DNA from: Pycnococcus provasolii
Lineage: Eukaryota > Chlorophyta > Pseudoscourfieldiophyceae > Pseudoscourfieldiales
NCBI GenBank assembly: GCA_049487715.1
Contig: CP150580.1
Span: 458,244 to 522,243, forward strand
Direction of reading: 5' to 3'
Length of the DNA: 64,000 bases
Part shown: in pieces, positions 18,753 through 28,921 of the stretch
Numbering within the stretch: position 1 is the first letter of the stretch
Layout: each line of letters starts with the position of its first letter
The notes under the pieces: model-generated
The model's input: the letters and a program-made list of their open reading frames with translations, nothing else
Databases searched by the model: none
Told to the model about the DNA's origin: nothing
Made by a program: the position numbers and the translations under genes

Positions 18753-21191
18753 TCATTTCGGTCCCTCCAATACGAACGTGTCGCCAATCGTCGTCGCTTC
18801 CGCAACAAGGAATGCAAGCAGACGGCTTGCGGCATACTCGGAAGCAACTGCCTCAAATTCCTGCATCATTCGCTCATCACCCGTGCTCTTGGCTTGCGTC
18901 AACGCTGCCGCCTTCGCATTCACGTTTCGCATCACCGCTCTTTCTCGCGCAGCTGCAAACGTGCGAAGGAGGTTGAGCGGAAGCTGGTACCTCGCCCTCG
19001 TGCTAGCGGATATCTTCACATCATCATACACAAACACCGGATTCATCTCGTCGGGGTCAAGCTCCATATTGTAGACGGCGTGTGCGTGCGGCCAAGACTC
19101 TCGCGTGACAACCACCTTGTACACGCCATCTGTCCCGGCACGCCACTGTAGACGTTCTTCACGTGGCTGCTGGCGGTGACGAGCTTTCACAACAATCGAA
19201 GCGCCATCAGGCATGAGTGCTGCGACGCTGGATGGAAGTTGCTGTTGTTGTGCTGCTGCTGATTTAGCTTCGTCGTCGTCGTTGCCCGGCGTAATGTTCT
19301 CTTCTGCTGTTGCGCCATCATCGTTTGAAGTAGCGGGAAAGAGAGTACGCCACCATGCAGCTAATCGTTCAACAAACGTTGTTGTTGTCGTCGTCGTCGG
19401 CGATGGTGGTGGCAGAGGTGTCTCTTCTTCTGCGCCAACTTCGACAACCTTTGCCAAGCTAGCACCGTCATCATCCTCGCCGTCGTCATGCTCAATTGTT
19501 TCCTTAATCGTCTTGGCGTAGCTGCCACTCGTCGTGTCATCAACACGTCCCCACACGATTGGACCGCGGCTCGAGCCTTTGATATTTTCGATGCCGTCAT
19601 CCTCACTCATCAGGTACACAGCCTGTAGCGGCCGGTCGAGGTACGCACGCACGCGCGAGGTGCGTTCTTGCGGCGTTGATGAAGAAGTGGGTGGTGGTGA
19701 CTCAACGTCATTGGCAGACGCAATCCATGTGGACAAGTCGCGCCCTTGAAGTTGGCGTTGGCTCGTGCCGACGTTCGCAAGCACGTCCGCAGCTGGAGAA
19801 AAGTCGTGCGTGAGTCCCATGCGCTCCCATTCAGGCACCCACGATAGACGCAGCATTGCACAGAGGGTAGGTGCCAGATCTACCGCGGCCATCGCACGTT
19901 CGAACGTCGCTCCAGCAGGCAAAGATTTCCCTCGCATATAAAGGGGAACACGCGAACTCTCGTCCTGTGGTCTGTGCTTGCCCACAAAGCCGTGGCTACC
20001 AAGCATGTCGCCGTGATCTGTCGTCCACACAGTAATCGCGTCATTCTTGTAGTCGCTGCCCCAGATCGCGTCCATGCCTCTCGTCATGCGACCCACCTCC
20101 ACATCGATCGTCTCGACGAGACCGTAGTAGCCCGCGAGTTTGCGGCGGAAGTGTGAATTCTTTGCAATTTTCTCAGGAGTATTGCGCCGAGCGCGCGTCG
20201 ACGCGGGCGGTATGTCACCATCGTACAACCTGTTGCTTTGGCGCCGTTTTAGATTGGGCAGCACGTCGCCGCGCATGAGAGCGTCAAGAAGATCCTCACC
20301 ATCCGATGATGGTGGTGCCGCTGCCGCCATCGTGGTGTGGTTGCCCTCTCCACCGCTGTGACCCCATCGGAATTTCCCGTACGGCGCACAGTAGCTCGTC
20401 GGCGGTTCTCGTTCGAAGAGGTCGTACTGCGCATCGCAACCGCCGTTCCAGTGATGTGGTGGACCATACGATACAGCCAAGAATATCGGCTGCGGGCAAA
20501 GACCTCGGTTAACGTTTCGCTGCTGACTTTTTTTGTGAGATTGGAGAATCTCAAGCGCACGATCCGTGTGCCAAGTAGGTTGGTATTCGCTGATGAGTTT
20601 GTTGTCGTGCTTAAAGTTTTTGTAGTTGTGCATGTCCGCATCGGTGTCGATGATGATATCCATGCCTGCCGCCTTTGCGTGACGGTGCGTGTCCCAATGA
20701 CCGTTGCCGAGGTGCCACTTGCCCACCCAGGCCGTTTTGTATCCTGCGCCACGAAGCACATGTGCTAGGGTGGCTGTCGTATCGATGCCATCACGCGCGT
20801 AGCCTGGAACGGGAAGCGGATGTCGTGCCCGATTTGTCGCCACACCCACGCTTTGTGGATATCGGCCAGTCAGCATGGATGCGCGATTAGGACTGCATGC
20901 AGGAAATGTCGCATAGGCAAACTTCACCTCGACACTTTGGTTTCTGAGGATGTCGAGGTTTGGTGTCAGCGCTTGATTCTGCTCGTGGTCTGGCGTGTAC
21001 GACCACTGATCTGCCATGATCAACACAAGGTTTGATGGGCAGTCTTCTTCTTTTTGGTTGTTGTTGTTGCTGCTGCTGGTGGTGGATGCTTGCTGCTGCT
21101 GCGCGTGAACATCCGTTATCACCAGAATTGCCACTACTGCAAGAACAACAAGCAGGAAGCGAAGAGTAGAAGTGGAAGAAGCCATCATCAT
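18753..21191 (-). CDS. Secreted or type II membrane sulfatase (formylglycine-dependent)
   Basis: 812 residues from ATG 21191, with a signal peptide or anchor (LRFLLVVLAVVAILVITDVHA). The alkaline-phosphatase-superfamily sulfatase fold starts at NLVLIMADQWS (metal-binding Asp about 61). The sulfatase signature CSPNRASMLTGRYPQSVG carries Cys99 in C-x-P-x-R, the residue converted to formylglycine. Other conserved pieces are AWVGKWHLGNG and VWTTDHGDMLGSHGF (metal site). After about residue 480 an acidic, low-complexity insertion with Thr/Pro runs separates further sulfatase sequence (DGVYKVVVTRESWPHA, YNMELDPDEMNPV). The enzyme hydrolyses sulfate esters, probably of extracellular polysaccharide or glycoprotein. 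Substrate is unknown. Confidence 0.85.
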   Translation of the reverse strand: MMMASSTSTLRFLLVVLAVVAILVITDVHAQQQQASTTSSSNNNNQKEEDCPSNLVLIMADQWSYTPDHEQNQALTPNLDILRNQSVEVKFAYATFPACSPNRASMLTGRYPQSVGVATNRARHPLPVPGYARDGIDTTATLAHVLRGAGYKTAWVGKWHLGNGHWDTHRHAKAAGMDIIIDTDADMHNYKNFKHDNKLISEYQPTWHTDRALEILQSHKKSQQRNVNRGLCPQPIFLAVSYGPPHHWNGGCDAQYDLFEREPPTSYCAPYGKFRWGHSGGEGNHTTMAAAAPPSSDGEDLLDALMRGDVLPNLKRRQSNRLYDGDIPPASTRARRNTPEKIAKNSHFRRKLAGYYGLVETIDVEVGRMTRGMDAIWGSDYKNDAITVWTTDHGDMLGSHGFVGKHRPQDESSRVPLYMRGKSLPAGATFERAMAAVDLAPTLCAMLRLSWVPEWERMGLTHDFSPAADVLANVGTSQRQLQGRDLSTWIASANDVESPPPTSSSTPQERTSRVRAYLDRPLQAVYLMSEDDGIENIKGSSRGPIVWGRVDDTTSGSYAKTIKETIEHDDGEDDDGASLAKVVEVGAEEETPLPPPSPTTTTTTTFVERLAAWWRTLFPATSNDDGATAEENITPGNDDDEAKSAAAQQQQLPSSVAALMPDGASIVVKARHRQQPREERLQWRAGTDGVYKVVVTRESWPHAHAVYNMELDPDEMNPVFVYDDVKISASTRARYQLPLNLLRTFAAARERAVMRNVNAKAAALTQAKSTGDERMMQEFEAVASEYAASRLLAFLVAEATTIGDTFVLEGPK

Positions 21192-22063
21192 GCGATGCGA
21201 TGGTGGTGGAGGAGAAGTCAAGGAGTCGCCACCAACTTACGATTCACCACCACGACGACGACGACGACGACGACGACGGCAAGTAAGTTTTTAAATAGCT
21301 GCCCCCGCCGCTCCTCCTCCTCGTCACTCTCAAGTCATCACGCGCGTCTCAACATTTACTACCTGTCCTCCATTTTGCGTGACCTGTGGTATGAGTAGTG
21401 GTTGAAGTTCGAATTGTCCCACGTTCCGCCGCTCGGAAAAATCTGGCGAAATCGGGGATCCGTCGTTGGTATAATTGCGTTGCGTTGAACTATTCTCCCG
21501 GGGCCCCCAACGGCCCCCCTGGGATCCCGGTTGTTGTATGGTGGACAACGTAGCTGACATCATGACGGCACAAGAGGCACGACTAGGTGAGTTGTTTTGT
21601 TGCTGCGCATAGTGAGTTGTATGAGCTTGCCGCGAAAAGCCGAAAACCAGGCTTCTCCCAAGGGCTCCCAAGTCCCAAGAACCACGCCAAAATGGCCGAG
21701 GAATGTGTAAATTGATGTTAGTTATGCACTTATGCACATGGCTTCCAATTTCCAAAGATAGATGATTAATGATTCTGCCGTCGTTGTTGCTTTTGTGAAT
21801 CAATCGACTGATCATTGCGTAGAATAACAAACCAAGATTGTGTTGAGAATCATTTCAACTCAACGAGGTATGGCTCAAGCGCGGGCGGCGGTTCAGCGCC
21901 AACCGCATCACATGCACCAATTTAAACCATTGTCATCATTTGCACCCACGGGCGGCTAGGGGTTTGGTTATTAGGGGTTACGGTGTTTCACGCATATCCC
22001 CATGCGCTGGAATGATCACTTATTAAATGATATTAAAAATGATATTTATCTTTACAAATATAC
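21192..22063. other. Intergenic region with (ACG)n repeat and telomere-like boxes
   Basis: Holds an (ACG)8-9 microsatellite at about 21256-21281, a CCCGGGGCCC/GGGATCCCGG palindromic patch around 21500-21530, and TTAGGGGTT-type sequence at 21957-21983. No coding frame is supported. Confidence 0.4.
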
Positions 22064-24364
22064 TTACTTACCAATGCACTCTTTACAAAGATATACCGCG
22101 GGCAGCACCTCAACCGCATTCGAAATGCCGCTGCACCGCGTGTGGTGCCATTGCCCACACTCGTCGCATGCAATCATGCGCTCACCGTCGTCGTCGCGCA
22201 CGCCGCACGAACACGTCACCTGCCACGGATCGCTCGACGCCGCCGCCGCTGCTGCCGCCGCCGCCGCCGTGCTTCGACGCGCACGCTTCGCGGGAGGTGG
22301 CTGCGATGTCGTCGCGGCGGTGCCAGCGTTCTTGACAAAGAACTTTACGTCCAAGATGATGCGCGCGGATTCGCGCAGCGCGCGCACGAGGCTAGCGGCG
22401 ACGCCGAGATCGCCCATGCCATCGTTCAGCGCCGACTCGAGCTGCGGCGAGTGGTGCGCAAATGGCGCGGCAGCAGCCGTGGGAAGCGCAGCAAGTGGGT
22501 CGCATGCCACGCCGAATAGGGGATGCGTGACGGGTGGTGCGCCGGTGTCTGCGGCTGCAGCCTCCGCGGCACGCTCGCGCGCCTCTAGCTCCAGTGCCGC
22601 GGCGACGACGTGATTCGGCGGCCTGCCGCGCCCACTCCATCCGGGAACGCGGCTCACGAAGCTCACCTTTGGGGCCCTTGGCTTCTGTGGGCTGCCCATC
22701 TGCGTGAGTTCTGCCGGCGTCGATGCCGCCGCCTTGCGAAGAGCCTGGCGCGCACCGCGGTCCGTTTCGATGCGGTGGCGGCAAGCTTCCATGCCAGCGA
22801 TTGCCAGGACTCCCATGGGCGGCACGGGGCTTGCCGGATCGATTGCCGACGCAAGCTTTGGCGACAGCGGCAGTGGTTCCTCGGCCGACGAGTGTGCGTG
22901 CTGCTGCCGCCGCTTCTGCTGAACGATGTGACCAAAGCGCGTCGACGAGCCGTTTCCGGCTGGCGCAAACGCAAGCGAGAACATCTCCATCACGCGGCTT
23001 GGAGGGCATGCAAGCACGGGATACTCGAGAAGGACAGCCATGACGATGCGCAGGCACTCTGCCGCATCAGCTCGCGCTTCGCTCGCCGCAGCACGCGTGT
23101 ATGCGCTCAGCAGCTCCGCCATCAGTTCGCCGAGCGTTTTCACGGAGGGTACGTGTGCAGCCACCCACCGACGGAGAGGCGTGCCGAGCTTCTTCGTGGA
23201 TGTGAGAGCTCCTGGCCAAGCGGCACCATCGTCGCCGTCGATGCGAAGGTTGTGGCGACGGTGAGGGTGGTGGTGAGAGTGGTGTGGACGGTGGTCATTC
23301 CCCTCTCCTCGCCATCGCAAGCACGCGGCGAGTGTCGCGCCACGACGCGTCGCCTCGAAGGATGGCACGGCATCCGCCGCCTGCATGAAGTCTTTCAGGG
23401 CACACGTTTGCAGGTGGCGTACGGCCCACTGCCAGTCGGTGGCTGGTATGCCGTACCCGCCGCGTACGACCGTGTACGCCCACTTGCCGTACCACGTCGA
23501 TCCGTGCACGATGGCGTGTAGCAGTCGGTAGTCCAGCCCATGCTTGGTGCTGGCATCCTCCACGCTGATGCGCGACACGCGCAGCTGTGCGCAGAGTCGA
23601 TCCCAGGAGTCCATCACCTGCGTACCGCTCAGGTCGCCGTGCTGCTTCCGTGGCACTGCTGTTTGTGGAGCACCGCGGAGCTGCGACGGCTCGGCGTACG
23701 TGCCCACGGCTGCCGCCGCCTCTGCGACACCCTCGCGCCCGTTGATGCGCAGCAGATGCCCGCATCCGTTGGCGTGCACCATGCCGTGCAGGATGTGCGT
23801 CGTGTCTTCGAGGAACGTCGCAAATTCGCTCTTGCAGTGCTGGCACGTGACTGGTCCCGGCCCCGCCGCCACCGCGACTGATTTCAGGCAGTGTGGGCAC
23901 GTGCGCGGCCCCCCTCTCGTTTGCGCGACCGACGTGCAGTTGGGGTGCAGTATGATGAAGTGAAACGTGGTGGTTCCGTTGGCCGGTTGGTGTCCCCACC
24001 CCACGCATCGGCAGTGCCCACACTCGACGCGGTTCGCCTGCACCGCGTTAATTTCCTCGACGACGAGAAGGCTGTCCCCGTTCGCGAGCGGTATGCGCCA
24101 CGCCGTGCATCCTTTGGTGGGATATGTTCCTGTGCAGCTGTACGCGACAGCGTCGTCGTTCGTTCCACACGCGTCGACGAGCTGCCTGACGTTCTCTGCG
24201 AAAGCCCGAAGTTGTGAACCACCACCACCACCAGAGCTGAGTGCCGATACGCCCAAGACACCGCCAAGACTACGCCCAAGAGAGGATGAGGGAGCGAGGT
24301 TCTGCGACAGAGAAGAGAGGGCCCCGTGACCATGAGCGAGCGAGCGCGTCGAGGAGCGCGGCAT
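22064..24364 (-). CDS. PHD-finger protein of the plant MS1/MMD1 type
   Basis: 766 residues from ATG 24364. Residues about 110-145 form the Cys/His cluster typical of the family (NRVECGHCRCVGWGHQPA, then FHFIILHPNC). Next come a second zinc ribbon (TCPHCLKSVAV...TCQHCKSEF) and the signature HGMVHANGCGHLLRINGREG, nearly the MS1/MMD1 consensus in which a G-x-V-H-x-N-G-x-G-H-L string precedes NG-x-EG. The middle region is Ala-rich. The C-terminal 50 residues are a C4HC3 PHD finger (VTCSCGVRDDDGERMIACDE, then CGQWHHTRCSG and LCKECIGK) expected to read histone H3 tails. Land-plant homologues act in male meiosis and tapetum development, so an alga probably uses it in general transcription or meiosis. 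TTACA signals follow the stop. Confidence 0.8.
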   Translation of the reverse strand: MPRSSTRSLAHGHGALSSLSQNLAPSSSLGRSLGGVLGVSALSSGGGGGSQLRAFAENVRQLVDACGTNDDAVAYSCTGTYPTKGCTAWRIPLANGDSLLVVEEINAVQANRVECGHCRCVGWGHQPANGTTTFHFIILHPNCTSVAQTRGGPRTCPHCLKSVAVAAGPGPVTCQHCKSEFATFLEDTTHILHGMVHANGCGHLLRINGREGVAEAAAAVGTYAEPSQLRGAPQTAVPRKQHGDLSGTQVMDSWDRLCAQLRVSRISVEDASTKHGLDYRLLHAIVHGSTWYGKWAYTVVRGGYGIPATDWQWAVRHLQTCALKDFMQAADAVPSFEATRRGATLAACLRWRGEGNDHRPHHSHHHPHRRHNLRIDGDDGAAWPGALTSTKKLGTPLRRWVAAHVPSVKTLGELMAELLSAYTRAAASEARADAAECLRIVMAVLLEYPVLACPPSRVMEMFSLAFAPAGNGSSTRFGHIVQQKRRQQHAHSSAEEPLPLSPKLASAIDPASPVPPMGVLAIAGMEACRHRIETDRGARQALRKAAASTPAELTQMGSPQKPRAPKVSFVSRVPGWSGRGRPPNHVVAAALELEARERAAEAAAADTGAPPVTHPLFGVACDPLAALPTAAAAPFAHHSPQLESALNDGMGDLGVAASLVRALRESARIILDVKFFVKNAGTAATTSQPPPAKRARRSTAAAAAAAAAASSDPWQVTCSCGVRDDDGERMIACDECGQWHHTRCSGISNAVEVLPAVYLCKECIGK

Positions 24365-24718
24365 GGGAGACTCCAGAGGGGGAGAGGTTGAGAATGTGAC
24401 GCAGCCCGGCAGCAGCCCTTTTTTTTCTTCTTGGGGAAAAGAAAAGAAAACGAGCCGACGTCTTCATTTTATTTGCCCTCTCTGCTCTGCTCTGCTCTGC
24501 TGCTTTCTCGGGGGGTTCCCAGGGGAAGGGGTTTCCAAACCGTAACCTTGGGCCTCGCTTTCCACTTTCCTAGTTCTTTGCATTCGGTGGGGGGAAAGGG
24601 TCGGGGTTCTGGGTCGGGGTTTTGTTTTTTGTTTGGGGGTTTCACTTGTTTGGGGGTTCATGCTTGGTGGTTCGGGATTTGTTTTGGATGCCTTTTTTTT
24701 TGTTTGGTTTGAGTTGAT

Positions 24719-24778
24719 GTTGGATCGTTTCGTTGATCAGTTGGATCACGTTGGATCGGTTGGATCAGTTGGATCAAA
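24719..24778. repeat. TTGGATCA-type tandem repeat
   Basis: Five imperfect copies of TTGGATC(A/G) with short spacers in 60 bases. Confidence 0.6.
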
Positions 24779-25094
24779 TTTCCCCCGTAACGGTTCCCAA
24801 GTCGTGTTCTGCCCAACGTTGGCTCCGTCCCAAGGTTTAGGGTAGGGTTTATACAGCCAACGCCACTATCAAGCTATTCGGTAGACGGCGCAGTCTCACT
24901 CCGCCGAGCTTGTACCACCTTAAGGCCGCCAAGTTCAAGGGGACCTTAGTACGAGGCGGAAATATGACAGCGTTAAATGTGCTAACTGAGGCCGGAACAC
25001 TGCTATTTATAGCCCTCCCTAACCTTCGGAAACGGATGCCCTACGTTTGGGAGAACACGCTTTGGGCCCTGCACAACCATGTGGGTGGTATGGG

Positions 25095-25155
25095 TCTGGT
25101 CGACGCCACAGTCGAGAATTCCTGGAAATTTCTGGTCGACGCCACAGTCGAGATT
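25095..25155. repeat. 25-bp direct repeat, two copies 36 bp apart
   Basis: TCTGGTCGACGCCACAGTCG followed by AGA(A)TT occurs at 25095 and again at 25131, differing by one A. Confidence 0.7.
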
Positions 25156-25369
25156 CGGATTGATCCAAACTGAAACGCAATGATCCAACCTGACAAAACC
25201 CTTTTGTCCTGTTCTGGTTCAGTGTGTGGGATCTGGTTGGCTTCCTTTTCTTCGTTTTAAAAAGGGTTGGTACCAGGCTTTGTTTCGTGTCTGCTTTGAA
25301 TCATGTCTGTCAACTGTGAGCTTTATGAATTTATAACGAACTTGTTAACACGACTCGTGTTCACTCTAC

Positions 25370-26074
25370 TTAAGCCATAACCTTCTTTCCCGTGCGCGTG
25401 CGGTAGTTCTTCACCCACTCCTGCACATCCTTGCGGCGCTCGTCGGCGCTCTTCTCAGGGCCGGCCGCCTTCGCCTTGGGTTTCGGCGCCGCCTTGGGCT
25501 TGGGCGTCCCGTTCTGCTGCTCCTGGTCGATTTGGTACATGCCGCTCAGTCCGGCAATCACGCTCGCAACGCCAGCGACGGCACCGTACGTTGTCGGCGA
25601 CGGCGCCGCATCCGACTTCGGGCTAGCGCTCACAGAAGAGGAGCTCTTCGTCGTCGTCGAGAACTGCAGCGGCTGTCCCGTCGGCTTCACCGCAGGCGTA
25701 AATGGCTTCTTCTCACCCTTCGCCTTCTTCTCCTTCTTCGCCTTCTTCTCACCCTTCGCGGGCTTGGATTTCTTCTCAGCCTTCACCTTGGGTGCGGACG
25801 GCGAGGACTTCGTCGGCGCCGCACTTCCACTGATGAGCTCTCCCGTTTTGGCGTCAAGAACCTTGCAGTCCTGTCCGCCGGAGCACGCCGCCTGCGCGGG
25901 CAGCGTCGCCGCGCCGAGCGCGAGCGAGACGGCGAGCGAGACGGCAGCCGCCTTCTGCGTCGTCGCCTGCATCGGTGTTGCGGCCGCCTTGGCCACGACC
26001 GCCGGCCTCCTTGCGACGGCGGCGGGGCGGGCAGCTGGGCGCGCGCAGGTGTTGATACGAGCAGCGGACATCAT
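25370..26074 (-). CDS. Plastid thylakoid-associated lysine-rich protein of unknown function
   Basis: 234 residues from ATG 26074 (MMSAARINTCARPAARPAA). The Ala/Arg/Pro leader is a plastid transit peptide. It is followed at about 45-63 by a hydrophobic segment ending in Ala-x-Ala (AVSLAVSLALGAATLPAQA), which looks like a thylakoid-transfer signal with cleavage before ACSGGQDC. The mature protein has a strongly basic Lys/Ala/Pro middle (KKAKKEKKAKGEKK), a probable membrane helix (TYGAVAGVASVIAGLSGMYQI) and another basic tail. The combination suggests a small thylakoid membrane or lumen protein. No family is known to me. It shares a divergent promoter with the gene at 26378. Confidence 0.65.
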   Translation of the reverse strand: MMSAARINTCARPAARPAAVARRPAVVAKAAATPMQATTQKAAAVSLAVSLALGAATLPAQAACSGGQDCKVLDAKTGELISGSAAPTKSSPSAPKVKAEKKSKPAKGEKKAKKEKKAKGEKKPFTPAVKPTGQPLQFSTTTKSSSSVSASPKSDAAPSPTTYGAVAGVASVIAGLSGMYQIDQEQQNGTPKPKAAPKPKAKAAGPEKSADERRKDVQEWVKNYRTRTGKKVMA

Positions 26075-26377
26075 CACGAGACTGTAGTTGTTGTGTCGGC
26101 GATGGGGTGGATAAAGCAAGCTCTGATGGGGCGTTCGTCGATGGGGCGAAGAAGAACTATCTCCTCCCGCTGCATTTTCCACCGATGAAAAATCAGAATC
26201 CAAATCTAAATCACGACGATAAATGTGATCAGGTATCCTCAGAGGATAAGGCGTAAAAAAATGGGGGTTCGTTTTAGGGTTTCCAGTTTGGGGGTTTGCC
26301 TTCCCCTCCATGCCATGCCTCATGTTCTTCCGTCTCCCCATCATTTTGCGCTTTGTTTTTGTGGTAAATAACAGTCC
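26075..26377. promoter_or_regulatory. Divergent promoter with TTTTAGGGTTT box
   Basis: 303 bases between starts at 26074 (-) and 26378 (+). It contains GTTTTAGGGTTTCCAG at 26271-26286 and GGGGGTTTG at 26290-26298, close to the + start. No coding sequence. Confidence 0.4.
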
Positions 26378-26944
26378 ATGTCTCTGCGCTCCGTGCTCGC
26401 TCTGGCCCTGGGGGGAAATTCTGCTCGTGCCGGCTGCTTGCGACTTGTGTCCTCTGTGACAAGCAGCAGCAGCAGCAGCAGCAGCAGGTTGTCTCTCAGC
26501 ACGCAGTCGGCTGCGGTGGTCTCTACGCGCCTTGCCGTTCGATCTTCGTCGTCATCATCAGCAGCTGACGACGACGACACATCGAAGGCCGCTTCGTCTT
26601 CGTCGTCAGCAGGAATGTTCGACGACATGGACAAGTTTGCAGATGCACGAACGCTAGGTGCGATGATGAACCAAGTCGTCAAGGCGAACCCGCTGCTAGA
26701 CCAAAAGCAGTCGACGTACTTTACAGACCCAACGACGTCCGCTGCGGCAAGAAATACGACGACGCCCACAGCACGTGCGCGTTCGCCAAAGCTTTCATAC
26801 GACCAACTGCAAACCTTGCTGCTAAACGTCAAGAGCGCAGGAGGTGGCGAACGTGCAGAGATCGCCTTGCAGACGACGGAAGCGGATACCGGCATTCCCG
26901 TCGACGACCTGCGCAAGTTAACGCGCGTGCTGACACATCCGTGA
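26378..26944 (+). CDS. Ser-rich organellar protein of unknown function (188 aa)
   Basis: The start MSLRSVLALALGGNSARAG is a presequence-like amphipathic leader, followed by Ser runs encoded by AGC and TCG/TCA repeats and an acidic DDDD patch. The C-terminal half is more ordered: MFDDMDKFADARTLGAMMNQ, NPLLDQKQSTYF, LSYDQLQTLLLNVKSAG and DDLRKLTRVLTHP, all predicted helical. It ends at a stop before a region shared with TPI. No family is recognised. Mitochondrial location is more likely than plastid because of the Arg spacing, but this is weak. Confidence 0.55.
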   Translation: MSLRSVLALALGGNSARAGCLRLVSSVTSSSSSSSSRLSLSTQSAAVVSTRLAVRSSSSSSAADDDDTSKAASSSSSAGMFDDMDKFADARTLGAMMNQVVKANPLLDQKQSTYFTDPTTSAAARNTTTPTARARSPKLSYDQLQTLLLNVKSAGGGERAEIALQTTEADTGIPVDDLRKLTRVLTHP

Positions 26945-27109
26945 CCACACACACGCGCGGTGACGTGCTGCTGTATGTATGTAGAAGTCTATTTTTTTTT
27001 TTCAGTCTGTGTGTTAAAATTTTGATAGCAATTTTCCCAACTGTCACCATCAGCAGCCACCAAACTTGTGTCGTCGAAACCGTCTGCCCAGAACAGTGCA
27101 AAAGGTTCT

Positions 27110-27976
27110 TTACGACGAGAACTTAGCGCTGTTGCAGATTGTGACGAAGTCCTCCGCCTTGAGGCTTGCACCTCCCACGAGGAAGCCGTCAATGTCCTCC
27201 ATGCCTGCAAGCTCCGCGCAGTTGCCGGCGTTCACGCTTCCTCCGTACTGGATGCGCACGCTCGACGCGACGTCAGCACCAACGGAGTTGGCAAACCACG
27301 CGCGGATGCCCGCGTGCACCTCCTGCGCCTGATCCGGCGTCGCCACCTTTCCCGTTCCGATGGCCCACACGGGCTCGTACGCGACGACGACGTCCTTCCA
27401 GCCAGTCTTGTCAACAACATTGGCGATGGCGGCGAGCTGCTCTTCGACCACCTTCATGGTGGTTCCAGACTCGCGCTCCTCGAGCGACTCACCCACGCAG
27501 GCGATCACCTTAAGCCCCTTGGAGAGCGCGTACGCCACCTTGGTGCCAACGATGTCGTTCGTCTCGCCGCAGAGGCTGCGTCGCTCGCTGTGTCCGAGGA
27601 TGACCCACGGGATGCTGAGATCCGTGAGCATGTTCGCGCACACCTCTCCGGTGTAAGCGCCGCCGTCGCCGATCCAGCAGTTCTGCGCGGCAATCGAAAA
27701 CTTGCTCTTGTCGAGCGTGTCGAGCACCTGGTTCAAGAAGACGAACGGCGGCGCGCACACAATCTCGACGTTCGCGTCGATCGTTCCGGCGTTGAGTCCG
27801 TTGACAAGTACTTCGACGCTGTCGTGTGTTCCGTTGCACTTCCAGTTGCCGCCGACGATGAAGGTTCCCGTGGCACCTGCGTATGTCTTCGCGGAGCGGC
27901 GGCTTGTGGCTGCGGGGCGGCGTGTGACTGCAGCCGGTCGGCGCAACTGCTGCGTGTTGCTGCACTTCATCATCAT
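27110..27976 (-). CDS. TPI: Triose-phosphate isomerase, plastid form
   Basis: 288 residues from ATG 27976. About 31 residues of Arg/Ala/Ser-rich leader precede the TIM barrel, which starts [13 protein letters not shown] (catalytic Lys about 46). [14 protein letters not shown] carries the electrophilic His, [17 protein letters not shown] carries the catalytic Glu and the flexible loop 6, and [12 protein letters not shown] and [14 protein letters not shown] form the phosphate-binding C-terminal loops. It interconverts dihydroxyacetone phosphate and glyceraldehyde-3-phosphate in the Calvin cycle and glycolysis. Length after transit-peptide removal is about 255 residues, normal for the family. 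All catalytic residues are intact. Confidence 0.93.
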   Translation of the reverse strand: MMMKCSNTQQLRRPAAVTRRPAATSRRSAKTYAGATGTFIVGGNWKCNGTHDSVEVLVNGLNAGTIDANVEIVCAPPFVFLNQVLDTLDKSKFSIAAQNCWIGDGGAYTGEVCANMLTDLSIPWVILGHSERRSLCGETNDIVGTKVAYALSKGLKVIACVGESLEERESGTTMKVVEEQLAAIANVVDKTGWKDVVVAYEPVWAIGTGKVATPDQAQEVHAGIRAWFANSVGADVASSVRIQYGGSVNAGNCAELAGMEDIDGFLVGGASLKAEDFVTICNSAKFSS

Positions 27977-28921
27977 GAGTCAGACGTATATACAAATACT
28001 TATGTAGTAGTTATGTCACCGCACGCGACGACCGAAAGCGAAAGAGGGAGGGTTGTTGTTGTTGAGTGTGCTAGTTGTTAGGTCTCCCAACGTTGCTTCC
28101 GAGCGGGTATGACAAGCGGCGGACGCAGCAAGGGTTTGTTTGTGCTTCTTCGCTTGTGTCGTCGCGGATGGGACCCCGGTTTGCCGGTACAGGTACGGTA
28201 CGAGTCAGACTGTCAGACGTCAGTGGTAGTGGTCACTTGGTCTGTGCTTTTTCTTAGCCAAACGCAACGAGCCTCACGAGCCTTTTGCCCTTCCTGCTAC
28301 CTATGACAGTGACAGTGCGATGGATGGTCAAGGCTGGTTGATTGGTTGTCGCCAACGACAAGAACGAGTGGTAAAGTGTTCTGTCGGCGTCGGAGAGGAA
28401 ATCGGCGGAGTATTTGTCCTACGTAAGTTTAGGGCGGCGTTCGCACCGAACCAAACACCCAGACAATAGGTCGCTCGAGATGAGAGATCTTTCGGCCCCC
28501 CGGGCCCGGCTGGCCCGGGAGTAAATGAACGAGAAACCAACCATGGAGAGCGCAGTGAATCCGAGTAGGAACCCAAGCTTGAAGGGAAGGGAAGGGGGGT
28601 CCCCATATTCACGGGGACAGCTTTTTTTGACTGACTTTCGCGGGCATTCTCCCCTATTCTTTCGTATCGTAGTTCGGGGTTTCGTCTAGGGTTTTATTCC
28701 AGCATTTTACCCAGCCCTTCCAGCCAGCGCATCTGGGCATGGAGCATCTGCTTCGCCCGTCCCTGGACCCTCCCCCTGGCCTCTGGGGTGCCCCCATGCC
28801 CTCATTCTTCCACCATACTAAGAGTATTGGGGGTCTCCATGGCGCCTCCTCCCTTCTTCAGAGAAGAGTGAGTGTCTGTAGTACACTGAAGCTCTTTAGC
28901 ACCAGCTTGTTTAAGTGAATA
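27977..28921. other. Intergenic region, no gene seen
   Basis: Between the TPI start and the bromodomain gene. Features noted are a GGCCCCCCGGGCCCGG palindromic patch at 28494-28510 and the promoter motif AGTTCGGGGTTTCGTCTAGGG at 28671-28691. Short accidental frames only. Confidence 0.45.

Larger units (their letters stand above)
24365..25369. other. Long intergenic region with short repeats; no confident gene
   Basis: Includes a TCTGC pentamer run (24480-24501), (T)CGGGGTT motifs around 24600-24620, TTGGATCA tandem copies (24719-24778), a GGTTTAGGGTAGGGTTTATA box at 24833 and a 25-base direct repeat (25095-25120 and 25131-25155). A plus-strand open frame at 24910-25173 overlaps the direct repeat and has no recognised homology. 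Confidence 0.4.
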
